From contig NZ_JBOJLM010000006.1 in assembly GCF_050750585.1 (NCBI RefSeq), positions 62,001 through 126,000 on the forward strand: a stretch of DNA of 64,000 bases, written 5' to 3'. The DNA is from Salinimicrobium sp050750585 (GTDB lineage: Bacteria > Bacteroidota > Bacteroidia > Flavobacteriales > Flavobacteriaceae). Each line of letters begins with the position of its first letter. The stretch's first letter is position 1. Of the stretch, positions 53,121 to 61,244 are shown one piece after another. The position numbers and the translations under genes were made by a program. The notes under the pieces were generated by a model, which was not told the DNA's origin, did not search any database, and saw only the letters and a program-made list of their open reading frames with translations.

Positions 53121-53190
53121 TATTTTCTGTTTTTCATTTTATACGAGTCCGTTCTCCTGAAATTTTCCATTTGAAGTAAAAGGAAAAAAG

Positions 53191-53225
53191 AAAAACTGCC
53201 CGCAAAAAAATGCGGTCAGTTTTTG
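53191..53225 (-). terminator. Terminator of the RND efflux operon
   Basis: A stem of AAAAACTG...CCGCA with TGCGG...CAGTTTTT (one mismatch) closes over a short A-rich loop, with a T-run beyond it on the minus strand. It begins after the RND gene stop at 53232. Confidence 0.82.
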
Positions 53226-53231
53226 CCATTT

Positions 53232-56200
53232 TTAGAACTCCAGTTCATGTTTAGGATCGACGTGATCATAATCGGCCACCATCAATTCTTCATAATTATT
53301 CTTTTCGCTCTTAGTGAACTTCTCTTCCAGTCTCACAAAGATCATGAACACCACCGGCACAATAACCAGCGTGAGGAAAAGAGAGGATAAAAGCCCCCCA
53401 ATGATCACAATAGCAAGACCGTTACTCATCTCGGCCGCTGCACCCGATGCCAATGCAATTGGCAACATCCCGAACACCATCGCAATGGTAGTCATCAAAA
53501 TGGGACGTAAACGGGCGTGGTTTGCCTGGATCAAAGCCTCACGAATTTTCTCACCGTGTGCCAGCCTGTGGTTGGCAAAATCTACTAACAGAATGGCATT
53601 TTTGGCTACCAGTCCTATGAGCATTATAATACCCAGGATGGTAAAGATGTTCAAACTGTTATTGGTTAACGCAAGTGCCCATAGTGCCCCGATGAACGAA
53701 AGCGGAATGGAGAACAATACGATAAACGGTTTCACAAAGTCATCATAGAGTACTACCATGATCATGTATACCAACATAATTGCAGCTAAAAGTGCAATTC
53801 CCAGTGTTCCAAAACCTTCACTCTGGTTTTCCATATTTCCTCCCCAGGTCCAGTCAACTCCTTTAGGCTGTTCTACACTGGCCAGTTTCTCTTCCCATTC
53901 CTGCGCTACAGCACCGGTAGTTTTACCTACAGTCTGTGCCTTAACGGTCACAGAAGGTGAACGGTCATAACGCTCCAGCAAAGAAGGACCAGATTCATAA
54001 CTAATGTCTGCAAACTGGGCCAGGTTAATTCTTTGCCCCTGGTTATTTATAAACTGGATGTTCTGTACGTCTTCAATGTTATTTCTGGAAGCTTCATCAA
54101 AGATGATGTTAATATCATACTCGTTGCTTCCGGTACGGAACTTATTATCTGTATTTCCACTAAAGGCAGTACGCAAGGTTTGCCCCACCACAGCAACATT
54201 AAGACCTAATGATGCCATTTTATCGCGGTCTACATTGACCGAAATTTCAGGATTTCCTTCCTCGACACTAAGTTCAATTTCGGTTGCACCATCAATGCCT
54301 CTAAGCACCTCTTCGGCAGCTTCGGCATAAGTAATGGCATCTTCAAAGGTGTTTCCGGTAATGGTCATTTGCAATGGTGCTTCTTCAGCTCCAACTATGC
54401 CCACAGGTACGGTAGTCACCTTCGCGCCCACCAATTCCTGCTCTAGAGCACGGGTAAGCCTGGCTGCGAACACGTTTGTTTTTTCATCTCTTTCCGATTT
54501 GTCTACGAGGGTAACGGTTATCTCAGACTTGTAATTACTAGCCTGGGCTCCCCCCATTCCTCCACTACTTGATTGTCCTACAGTCGTGATCATACGCTCA
54601 ACTTCGGGCAACTGTGCAAGATAATTTTCAGTCTTTTGGGTAATAAAGTTTGTTTCCTCTATAGAAGCATCTTTATCTATCTCAAGTTGCACCAAAAATT
54701 CTCCTCTATCTGTTCTTGGGAAGAAGTCAGATCCAATGTATCCCATCCCCACTAAAGCAATAGAACTCACAAACAGTACAAAAACCACAAGAAAAGTTTT
54801 GATCTTGTTGTCTAATGACCAGTTCAGGATACCTGTAACTGCTTCAGTAAACCAGGTAAGACCCTTCTCAAACTTGTAAATAATTTTTCCGAAGAAAGAA
54901 TCTCCACTAATAAGTTCCAGCTTTCCATATCTGGAGAAAAGCCATGGCACCACGGTAAAGGAAACCAATAATGAGAGTAAGGTAGCAATGATCACTGTTA
55001 CACAAAATTGTGCAATGATGTTGGCAACAAGACCCGAACTAAGTGCGATAGGAAGGAACACCACTACAATTACAAGTGTAATAGCCGTTACTGTAAATCC
55101 AATTTCCTTAGAACCATCATAAGCGGCCCTTACTTTGTTTTTACCCATTTCCATGTGGCGGTGAATGTTCTCAATCACCACAATCGCGTCATCTACCAGG
55201 ATACCTACCACCAATGAAAGGGCAAGTAAACTCATCAGGTTCAAACTGTAACCTAAAAGTAACATTCCTATAAATGTCGCGATAAGCGAAGTAGGAATGG
55301 CAACCATCACGATAAGCGCGTTCCTGTAACTGTGCAGGAAGAAAAGCATCACAAATGCCACAAGCCCTACCGCGATCAAAAGGTCTTTGATTACCGAATC
55401 GGCCGCTGCAAGCGTAAATGTAGAAGTATCATTTGCCATGGTAAGCTTTACCTCCTGCTCTGCATACTGCTGTTCTAACTCGGCCATTTTTTCCTGAACA
55501 AGTTCACTTACAGTTACTGCGTTTGCATCAGTTTGCTTCTGAACCTGTAACAAAATAGTACTCTGACGATTGATCCTGGCAATTTTCTCAGTTTCCTTTT
55601 GAGTATCCTGAACTTCAGCAACATCTGTTAACCGAATATTTTGCCCATCCTGAGATGCAATTACCAGATTTCTTAGCTCATCAACCGACTGGATTTTTCC
55701 TGAAAGCCTAATAAGCGTGGTATTCTCACGGGTAGTAAGGTTTCCTGTAGGAAAGTCAAGGTTTGAAGCTGTAATGATTTGTTGTACCTGTGGTACAGTA
55801 AGACCGTAACCTTCAAGTTTATCAGGGTCAATATTTACCCTTATTTCTCTCTCCTGGCCACCAACTATGTTTACCTGAGCTACACCAGGAAGTCTGGAAA
55901 AAGCCGGTTGGATCTTTTGATCTATCAATTCATAAAGCTCATTTTCTGAAAGGTTCCCGGTTACACCAAGGCTTACAACAGGTAAGTCTGAAAGTGAGAA
56001 CTGAGAAAGCGAAGGCTCCTCGATATCCTCAGGCAGGTCAGACCTGATTGAGTTAATTTTACGCTGAGCTTCATTCAACAAGAAATCTACATCGGCATTA
56101 TTGTTAAACTGAATGGTTACCACAGATAAACTTTCGAAAGATTTGGTCTGGATCTTCTTAATGTTCTCCAGGGAAGAAACTGCGTCTTCAATCTTTCGGG

Positions 56201-56390
56201 AAACTGTGTTCTCAACTTCGGCAGGCGATGCACCTGGATAGATGGTCATCACAGTAACCACCTTTACTTCAAATTTCGGTATCAGCTCATAGTTGAGCTG
56301 GCTATAGCTAAAAAGTCCTCCTATGATGAGTAATGCAAGCATTACGATCACAAGGCTGGGCCTTTTTATAGAAACTTCTGCTAATTTCAT
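53232..56390 (-). CDS. RND efflux transporter permease (AcrB/HAE1 type)
   Basis: The 1052-residue inner-membrane proton antiporter is the pump of a tripartite efflux system. It has 12 helices and two large periplasmic loops, with the TM4 proton-relay motif VVGILVDDAIVVIENIHRH near residue 398 and IMLIGLVAKNAILLVDFAN near 930 for the paired half. The N-terminus MKLAEVSIKRPSLVIVMLALL is standard. It follows the adaptor gene by 6 bases. Substrate cannot be read off; hydrophobic drugs, bile-like detergents or lipids are typical for the class. Confidence 0.95.
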   Translation of the reverse strand: MKLAEVSIKRPSLVIVMLALLIIGGLFSYSQLNYELIPKFEVKVVTVMTIYPGASPAEVENTVSRKIEDAVSSLENIKKIQTKSFESLSVVTIQFNNNADVDFLLNEAQRKINSIRSDLPEDIEEPSLSQFSLSDLPVVSLGVTGNLSENELYELIDQKIQPAFSRLPGVAQVNIVGGQEREIRVNIDPDKLEGYGLTVPQVQQIITASNLDFPTGNLTTRENTTLIRLSGKIQSVDELRNLVIASQDGQNIRLTDVAEVQDTQKETEKIARINRQSTILLQVQKQTDANAVTVSELVQEKMAELEQQYAEQEVKLTMANDTSTFTLAAADSVIKDLLIAVGLVAFVMLFFLHSYRNALIVMVAIPTSLIATFIGMLLLGYSLNLMSLLALSLVVGILVDDAIVVIENIHRHMEMGKNKVRAAYDGSKEIGFTVTAITLVIVVVFLPIALSSGLVANIIAQFCVTVIIATLLSLLVSFTVVPWLFSRYGKLELISGDSFFGKIIYKFEKGLTWFTEAVTGILNWSLDNKIKTFLVVFVLFVSSIALVGMGYIGSDFFPRTDRGEFLVQLEIDKDASIEETNFITQKTENYLAQLPEVERMITTVGQSSSGGMGGAQASNYKSEITVTLVDKSERDEKTNVFAARLTRALEQELVGAKVTTVPVGIVGAEEAPLQMTITGNTFEDAITYAEAAEEVLRGIDGATEIELSVEEGNPEISVNVDRDKMASLGLNVAVVGQTLRTAFSGNTDNKFRTGSNEYDINIIFDEASRNNIEDVQNIQFINNQGQRINLAQFADISYESGPSLLERYDRSPSVTVKAQTVGKTTGAVAQEWEEKLASVEQPKGVDWTWGGNMENQSEGFGTLGIALLAAIMLVYMIMVVLYDDFVKPFIVLFSIPLSFIGALWALALTNNSLNIFTILGIIMLIGLVAKNAILLVDFANHRLAHGEKIREALIQANHARLRPILMTTIAMVFGMLPIALASGAAAEMSNGLAIVIIGGLLSSLFLTLVIVPVVFMIFVRLEEKFTKSEKNNYEELMVADYDHVDPKHELEF

Positions 56391-56396
56391 TTTCTC

Positions 56397-57452
56397 TTAT
56401 TTTAGAATATTTACCGCAGTATCGTCGGTAAGGTTAATTTGTCCACTGGTAATCACAACATCTCCTTCATTAAGTCCTGCAGTTACCTGTACTTTGTCTC
56501 CATAATTGATACCGGTCTGGATCTTTTTAAGTTTCGCAATTCCATCTTCCACCACAAATACCTTATTATCACTTACGCTCCCCACAAAAGCCTCTCTCGG
56601 GATAGTAAGTACGTTATCACTGCCAAGCTCGTTGAAAACGGCAGTTGCATACATCCCAGCTTTTCTTTGTTTGCTCTCATTATCAACTGTGATCTCTACA
56701 GGAAATTTAAGCGCTCCATTTGAAGCAGGAGCTACAAAACTGATCTTCCCTTTAATAGTATCTTTGGTCACACTTGGCACCACATTCACGGTGTCACCCT
56801 TTTGGATACGGCTTACCAAAGCTTCATCTACTTCTACCCTTAGTTCAAGAGAAGAAATATTTACCACTTCAACTATTGGAGTACCGGCACCTACTACCAT
56901 CCCCTCTTCTACCATCTTCTTGTTTACAATACCGCTTATTTTGGAACGAACATTAGTATCGCCCGAGCTAAGTTGTGCCGATTTGTACTGGGCTTTTGCA
57001 TTTTGCACCTGTAAACGTGCCTGATCAAGCTGTACTGCGGTCACACCTCCCGTTTGAAAAGCTGCTTCATATCTACCCAAAGTAGATTCTGCATTGTCAA
57101 GATTTGCTTTTGCATTATTGACGTTTACATTGATCTTATCTCCCGAAAGCCTGGCAACAACCTGCCCTTTTTTCACTTCACTTCCCTCTTCAACGTAGAT
57201 CTCAACAATTTGACCACCCATTTCTGCGGAAATATTCGCCCGGGTTTCAGGCTCAAAAGTTCCGTTTACGGTGAACTGTCCGCTTATATTTTCGCTTGTT
57301 ACAATTGCAGTTCTTACTGAAACTTCAGTATTCTTTTGAGCTACAATCTCTAATTCTGCCTCGTTTTTGCTTTTGTTATTCTGAAGAATTAGATAGAAAG
57401 CTACAGCAACTCCTACAAGCGCTACTATTGTTATGATAGTTTTCTTTTTCAT
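56397..57452 (-). CDS. Efflux periplasmic adaptor (membrane fusion protein)
   Basis: The 351-residue adaptor has an N-terminal membrane anchor (TIITIVALVGVAVAFYLIL), a lipoyl-like domain split by an alpha-hairpin (about 70-180, with AEMGGQIVEIYVEEGSEVKKGQVVARL and KISGIVNKKMVEEGMVVG), a beta-barrel and a membrane-proximal domain ending in GLNEGDVVITSG. It has no lipobox. Adaptors bridge the RND pump and a TolC channel. It begins one base after the outer-membrane factor's stop, so the three genes are one operon. Confidence 0.95.
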   Translation of the reverse strand: MKKKTIITIVALVGVAVAFYLILQNNKSKNEAELEIVAQKNTEVSVRTAIVTSENISGQFTVNGTFEPETRANISAEMGGQIVEIYVEEGSEVKKGQVVARLSGDKINVNVNNAKANLDNAESTLGRYEAAFQTGGVTAVQLDQARLQVQNAKAQYKSAQLSSGDTNVRSKISGIVNKKMVEEGMVVGAGTPIVEVVNISSLELRVEVDEALVSRIQKGDTVNVVPSVTKDTIKGKISFVAPASNGALKFPVEITVDNESKQRKAGMYATAVFNELGSDNVLTIPREAFVGSVSDNKVFVVEDGIAKLKKIQTGINYGDKVQVTAGLNEGDVVITSGQINLTDDTAVNILK

Positions 57453-57453
57453 T

Positions 57454-58794
57454 TTATAATGTATTATTGGTAAGTGTTTCTAGTTGTCCCTGTGATCTCA
57501 ATAACTGCACTTCGGCAAGTTTATAATCAAGTCGGGCGTTGGTAAGGTTATTCTTCGCTTCGGCTAAATCTCTTTCGGCATCAAGCATGTCATTAAGACT
57601 GGCAAGACCAAGACCGTAGTTGTTTTGCGTATCTTCAAATACCTCCCGGGCCAGCTCAACGTTCTCTTCCTGAGTTTGAATAGTAAGTAAATTGTTCTCT
57701 AATTGAGCTACCGCGTTGGCATGAGCAAGCTCCATCGCAAGTTTGGTATCTTCAAGGTCTTCACGGGCTTTTTCAATCTCAAACTGATTTTGTTTTACTC
57801 TTGCTTTGGTTGCTCCCCCATTAAAGATGGGAATGCTCAGGTTAACCCCTACAGCCGAAATATCGGACCAGTAGACGCCTTTATCCTCACCATTTCCAAC
57901 AGGAATAACATCTCCCTGTCCCAGCCATCCGTAATTGGCCACTAATGCCAGAGAAGGATAATACTCAGCAATACTGGCTTTCTTCTGCCAGTTAAGTAGT
58001 TCAAGTTGCTTATTTAAAAGCTGTACTTCGGTACGTTCCACCATTTGAGGATTGATTTCGGGTAAAATAACCGGATCAAAAGTCCGCTCGGGAAGTCTAA
58101 TTTCCTGCCCAATAGGCATACCTATCATGAACTTCAAAGCATTCTCGCTAAGGGCTACAGAGTTGAGCACCTGTTGCCTGTTGGCAATCAGGTTATTTAG
58201 TGCCACTTTAGTACGGTCATAATCAATTTTCTTTGCCAAGCCATTTTCAAATAAACCCTGTACAATTTCTACTGTCTGTTCTGTAAGCTCCAGGTTACTT
58301 TGTAAATTTTCCAGCATTTGCTGTGCCTGATATACCTGGTAATAAGCATTTGCTACCCGCTCGATGATCTCGTCATTAGTGAGCTGGGCATTAAGCTGAT
58401 AAAACTCTTTGGTAGATTTTGCCGCCTTTAAGCCGGTAAACACCTGCTGGTTAAAAAGTGTTTGCGTTAACTGTGCAGTGGCATTTGAAGTCCATTCCTT
58501 TCCAAAAGCTACGACAAGATCCTCGCCTGGTTTCCCCAGAACATCTCCCGGCAAAACGTTCTCCTGTAAAAGTGGATTATAAGTAGTGTTTGCACTCGCT
58601 GAAAGATTTGGCAACGCACTGGCTCTCACCTCGGCAATTTTAGCATCGGCACTTTTTATGTCTAACCGTGCCTTTTCAGCTTCAGCTTTGTGCTCAAGGG
58701 CGTAGCTCACTGCATCATTAAGATTCAGGTCTACAGGATCTTGCGCAAAGGCGAAGCCGGTAGTAAAAAGCAAGCCTAATAGTAAATTTTTCAT
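57454..58794 (-). CDS. TolC-family outer-membrane efflux channel
   Basis: The 446-residue protein has a signal peptide (NLLLGLLFTTGFAFAQ) and the internal duplication typical of outer-membrane efflux proteins, with long coiled-coil helices (about 30-220 and 240-430, e.g. VELAREVFEDTQNNYGLGLASLNDMLDAE). It forms the trimeric exit channel for the adaptor and pump encoded downstream. It is the first gene of the operon; the promoter and an inverted-repeat operator lie 40-95 bases upstream. Confidence 0.93.
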   Translation of the reverse strand: MKNLLLGLLFTTGFAFAQDPVDLNLNDAVSYALEHKAEAEKARLDIKSADAKIAEVRASALPNLSASANTTYNPLLQENVLPGDVLGKPGEDLVVAFGKEWTSNATAQLTQTLFNQQVFTGLKAAKSTKEFYQLNAQLTNDEIIERVANAYYQVYQAQQMLENLQSNLELTEQTVEIVQGLFENGLAKKIDYDRTKVALNNLIANRQQVLNSVALSENALKFMIGMPIGQEIRLPERTFDPVILPEINPQMVERTEVQLLNKQLELLNWQKKASIAEYYPSLALVANYGWLGQGDVIPVGNGEDKGVYWSDISAVGVNLSIPIFNGGATKARVKQNQFEIEKAREDLEDTKLAMELAHANAVAQLENNLLTIQTQEENVELAREVFEDTQNNYGLGLASLNDMLDAERDLAEAKNNLTNARLDYKLAEVQLLRSQGQLETLTNNTL

Positions 58795-58835
58795 TTCGAC
58801 TCTTGTTTTAATTTCTTTAATCTCTAAAGTTGGTA

Positions 58836-58867
58836 CAAAGATAACGCCAAAATAAACTAAAAAACAA
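58836..58867 (-). promoter_or_regulatory. Promoter of the RND efflux operon
   Basis: On the minus strand TTG (58865-58867), 21 bases, then TATCTTTG (58836-58843) give a full-consensus promoter, with about 40 bases from the -7 box to the tolC-type ATG. Confidence 0.72.
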
Positions 58868-58887
58868 AAAAAGTTTCCTAGTTTATT
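58851..58887. promoter_or_regulatory. Inverted-repeat operator at the RND promoter
   Basis: AATAAACTA (58851-58859) and TAGTTTATT (58879-58887) are perfect 9-base inverted repeats with a 19-base spacer. One arm lies between the -33 and -7 boxes and the other just upstream of -33, so a bound repressor would bridge the promoter. The TetR regulator at 52512-53120 is the natural candidate. Confidence 0.6.
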
Positions 58888-59011
58888 CTACTGAAATTGA
58901 ACCGTTTGTCTAATGTTGATCTTTGAATATTTTATTTTCCATGACTTTTCAGGAAGATTTCTCACATCTGAATTCCTTCCGAAGATGTTTTCACTAAAAA
59001 AAAATGAGGTG

Positions 59012-59030
59012 TCAAAAATGGCATTTTTGG
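59012..59030. repeat. Palindromic repeat copy TCAAAAATGGCATTTTTGG
   Basis: Copy with one end mismatch, 125 bases upstream of the RND operator. Confidence 0.5.
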
Positions 59031-59144
59031 AGGTGAATTTTTTGAAACCGTCAGCCTTGATAAAAAGCATTTTTAGTAAGTACTTTCTGAAATTTGAAGC
59101 TCTAGAAAACTAGGCATTCAACCTCTTCTGAAGAAGTGTGTCAA

Positions 59145-59168
59145 AAAATACCTACAAATAGGTATTTT
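59145..59168. promoter_or_regulatory. Perfect 10-bp inverted repeat
   Basis: AAAATACCTA (59145-59154) and TAGGTATTTT (59159-59168) with a four-base spacer. It has no T-run and lies at the upstream edge of an apparently non-coding unit, so a regulator-binding site is more likely than a terminator. Confidence 0.45.
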
Positions 59169-59326
59169 AGAAGAGATCATTCCTCTTTATCTTAGCTTCA
59201 TCAGAAATTCTAAGGAGTTAAGATTGGGAGGTGAAAGAGTTGATTAACTTCGGCTTGTCAAATGTTATTCTGGGGGGAAAAAACATTTGTTTAGTTCTAC
59301 CAGTTTTACCCGTAACAAGAATTGAG

Positions 59327-59361
59327 AAAAAACCCTTAGCAAAATTGTTGAGGGTTTTTTT
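59327..59361 (+). terminator. Orphan terminator
   Basis: AAAAAACCCT pairs with AGGGTTTTTT over a 14-base loop with a following T-run. No plus-strand gene ends upstream, so it would end a non-coding transcript. Confidence 0.65.
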
Positions 59362-59468
59362 CTTGTTTTATAGCAATACAAATTGTGTTCATAATAAACC
59401 CCATTTCCAACTGTTCCCAGATTTATTGTTGACACCTCTGCCCTTTTTTGCGGGTTTGAAACAGATTA

Positions 59469-59487
59469 TTGTGGATTTAATCCACAA
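59469..59487. promoter_or_regulatory. 19-base perfect palindrome upstream of the glycosyltransferase
   Basis: TTGTGGATT and AATCCACAA flank one central T, 66 bases upstream of a -7-like TAGATTTG (59553-59560). It fits the size of a dimeric regulator site. Confidence 0.45.
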
Positions 59488-59641
59488 CTTTCTCACCTGC
59501 TCCCACATATTTTCCCCAGTTACTACAAAATCCCCCTTCATTATCACCTGTTTAGATTTGGTATATGAATTGGTACTCCCTTTCCCGGAGAAAACCATCT
59601 CTTACAAGAAAGTTTAAACAGAAATAAGTACATAATTCTAT

Positions 59642-61102
59642 ATGATTTCAAGAGACTTAAAATTAACTTCATCCGCTTCTTTTAGAAAACCTGATGTAAC
59701 TAAAGCTACGCAGCAAGATGCTACCGCAAGCCAACAGGTCCCGGAAAATTACCAAAAGGCATCTTTTACCAAAAGGCACCTGTTCACTTTAGCGGGTACA
59801 TTCCTGTTATTACTTGGAGGAGCCCTGTCCGTATATCTGCTACAGCCGCAGTTTGAGCAAATGAACCTGGGAAGAATGAATACCATTGGCGGCATGATCC
59901 TCCTATTTGTATCAGGTTTCCTGTTACTTTTCAGGATGGGTTTCCTCGCTTACGTGGGGAGTTTATTCTTCCGGTATAAACCGGTTGATTCGGTGACCGA
60001 TGAAGAATTGCCGGCCTGTACTGTTATTGTACCCGCTTATAATGAAGGTAGACAGGTGTATGACACCCTGGTGAGTTTGACCAATAGCCTTTATCCCGAA
60101 GAAAAATTACAGCTAATCGCAATTGATGACGGAAGTAAAGATGACACCTGGGAATGGATGAAGAAAGCAAAAGAATTACTGGGAGAGAGAGTTGATATCT
60201 ATCAACAACCTACCAACCAGGGAAAAAGACATGCGCTTTACCGCGGATTTAATCTTGCCACAGGTGAGGTGTTTGTCACGGTAGACAGTGATTCTATAGT
60301 TGAAAAAGATACGCTTCGCAACCTGGTCTCCCCTTTCGTTACCAATAAAGACTGCGGGGCAGTTGCAGGAAATGTTCGCGTGCTCAACAATCAAAAAGCC
60401 ATCATTCCCCGAATGCTGAACGTAAGTTTTGTTTTCAGTTTTGAATTTATACGTTCGGCACAAAGTGTTTTGGGATCGGTTCTATGTACTCCCGGTGCTC
60501 TTGCAGCCTATAGAAGCAAAGCAGTAATGAACTGCCTTCCCGAATGGATCAACCAAAAGTTCATGGGACAACATACAGATATTGGTGAAGACAGGGCCAT
60601 GACAAACATGATCCTTAAGCAGGGTTATCACGTTCTGTTCCAGCGAAACGCTTATGTTCTTACCAACATTCCTGAAAAATTCAGCAGTCTGCACAAGATG
60701 TTTACCCGATGGGAACGAAGCAACGTGCGGGAAAACCTTATGATGACCAAGTTTGCTTTTAAACCTTTCCGGAATGGATCAAAACTGGGCACCCGACTTT
60801 TACTTCTAAACCAATGGATGCACATGTTGACCGCCTATCCATTATTCCTTATCATGATCGTTTTGCTGGTGCTGCACCCGGTGTTGTTCATTAGTTCCAC
60901 CCTCTTGAGTATCTTAATTTTCTCAAGTCTGCCGGCTTTCTTTTATGCGAAGAAATACAATATTGCCGAAGCTTTTTGGGCATATTCGTACAGTATCTTT
61001 TATACTTTCGGATTGTTCTGGATCACCCCTTATGCAATGGCAACAGCTAATAGAAGAGGCTGGTTAACACGTGAACTACCGGTGAAGAAACAAGCCGCTT
61101 AA
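59642..61102 (+). CDS. Membrane glycosyltransferase 2, cellulose/hyaluronan-synthase type
   Basis: The 486-residue protein has two N-terminal helices (LFTLAGTFLLLLGGALSVYLL; GGMILLFVSGFLLLFRMGFLAYVG), a GT-A catalytic domain and three to four C-terminal helices. Processive-GT motifs are visible: IDDGSKDDTWEWM near residue 161, TVDSDSIVEKD (metal DxD) near 218, TDIGEDRAMTN near 316 and TRWERSNVRENL (the RW acceptor motif) near 355. It likely polymerises and extrudes a beta-linked polysaccharide. No PilZ domain, and no partner export genes nearby. It is led by a region with a palindromic possible operator and ends in a clean terminator. Confidence 0.9.
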   Translation: MISRDLKLTSSASFRKPDVTKATQQDATASQQVPENYQKASFTKRHLFTLAGTFLLLLGGALSVYLLQPQFEQMNLGRMNTIGGMILLFVSGFLLLFRMGFLAYVGSLFFRYKPVDSVTDEELPACTVIVPAYNEGRQVYDTLVSLTNSLYPEEKLQLIAIDDGSKDDTWEWMKKAKELLGERVDIYQQPTNQGKRHALYRGFNLATGEVFVTVDSDSIVEKDTLRNLVSPFVTNKDCGAVAGNVRVLNNQKAIIPRMLNVSFVFSFEFIRSAQSVLGSVLCTPGALAAYRSKAVMNCLPEWINQKFMGQHTDIGEDRAMTNMILKQGYHVLFQRNAYVLTNIPEKFSSLHKMFTRWERSNVRENLMMTKFAFKPFRNGSKLGTRLLLLNQWMHMLTAYPLFLIMIVLLVLHPVLFISSTLLSILIFSSLPAFFYAKKYNIAEAFWAYSYSIFYTFGLFWITPYAMATANRRGWLTRELPVKKQAA

Positions 61103-61133
61103 ATAATTTAATTCAAGATCTAACCCTCCTGTT

Positions 61134-61173
61134 CTAAAAGTTACTGAAGCAATTCGGTAACTTTTAGTTTTTT
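61134..61173 (+). terminator. Terminator of the glycosyltransferase gene
   Basis: CTAAAAGTTAC (61134-61144) and GTAACTTTTAG (61157-61167) form a perfect 11-bp stem with a six-base T-run (61168-61173). Confidence 0.9.
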
Positions 61174-61211
61174 ATACACTCTTCGGAAAGGACATATTTT
61201 CAACAGGGCTG

Positions 61212-61230
61212 TCAAAAATGGCAAATTTTC
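61212..61230. repeat. Repeat copy TCAAAAATGGCAAATTTTC
   Basis: Left arm matches the recurring word exactly; the right arm is degenerate. It lies between convergent genes, just after the glycosyltransferase terminator. Confidence 0.4.
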
Positions 61231-61244
61231 AACTGATTTTTTCA

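Larger units (their letters stand above)
58888..59641. other. Long structured intergenic region
   Basis: About 750 bases separate the divergent efflux operon and the glycosyltransferase gene. A possible small frame at 58913-59113 is not convincing, as it runs through a repeat copy. The region holds a repeat copy (59012-59030), a perfect inverted repeat (59145-59168), a CAAATGTT/AACATTTG hairpin (59259-59289), a strong terminator without a gene (59327-59361), and a 19-base palindrome (59469-59487). Confidence 0.5.

Noticed and set aside
58913..59113. Small plus-strand frame in the long intergenic gap
   Set aside because: It runs through a copy of the palindromic word and ends without structure or recognisable motif; no promoter or coding pattern supports it.
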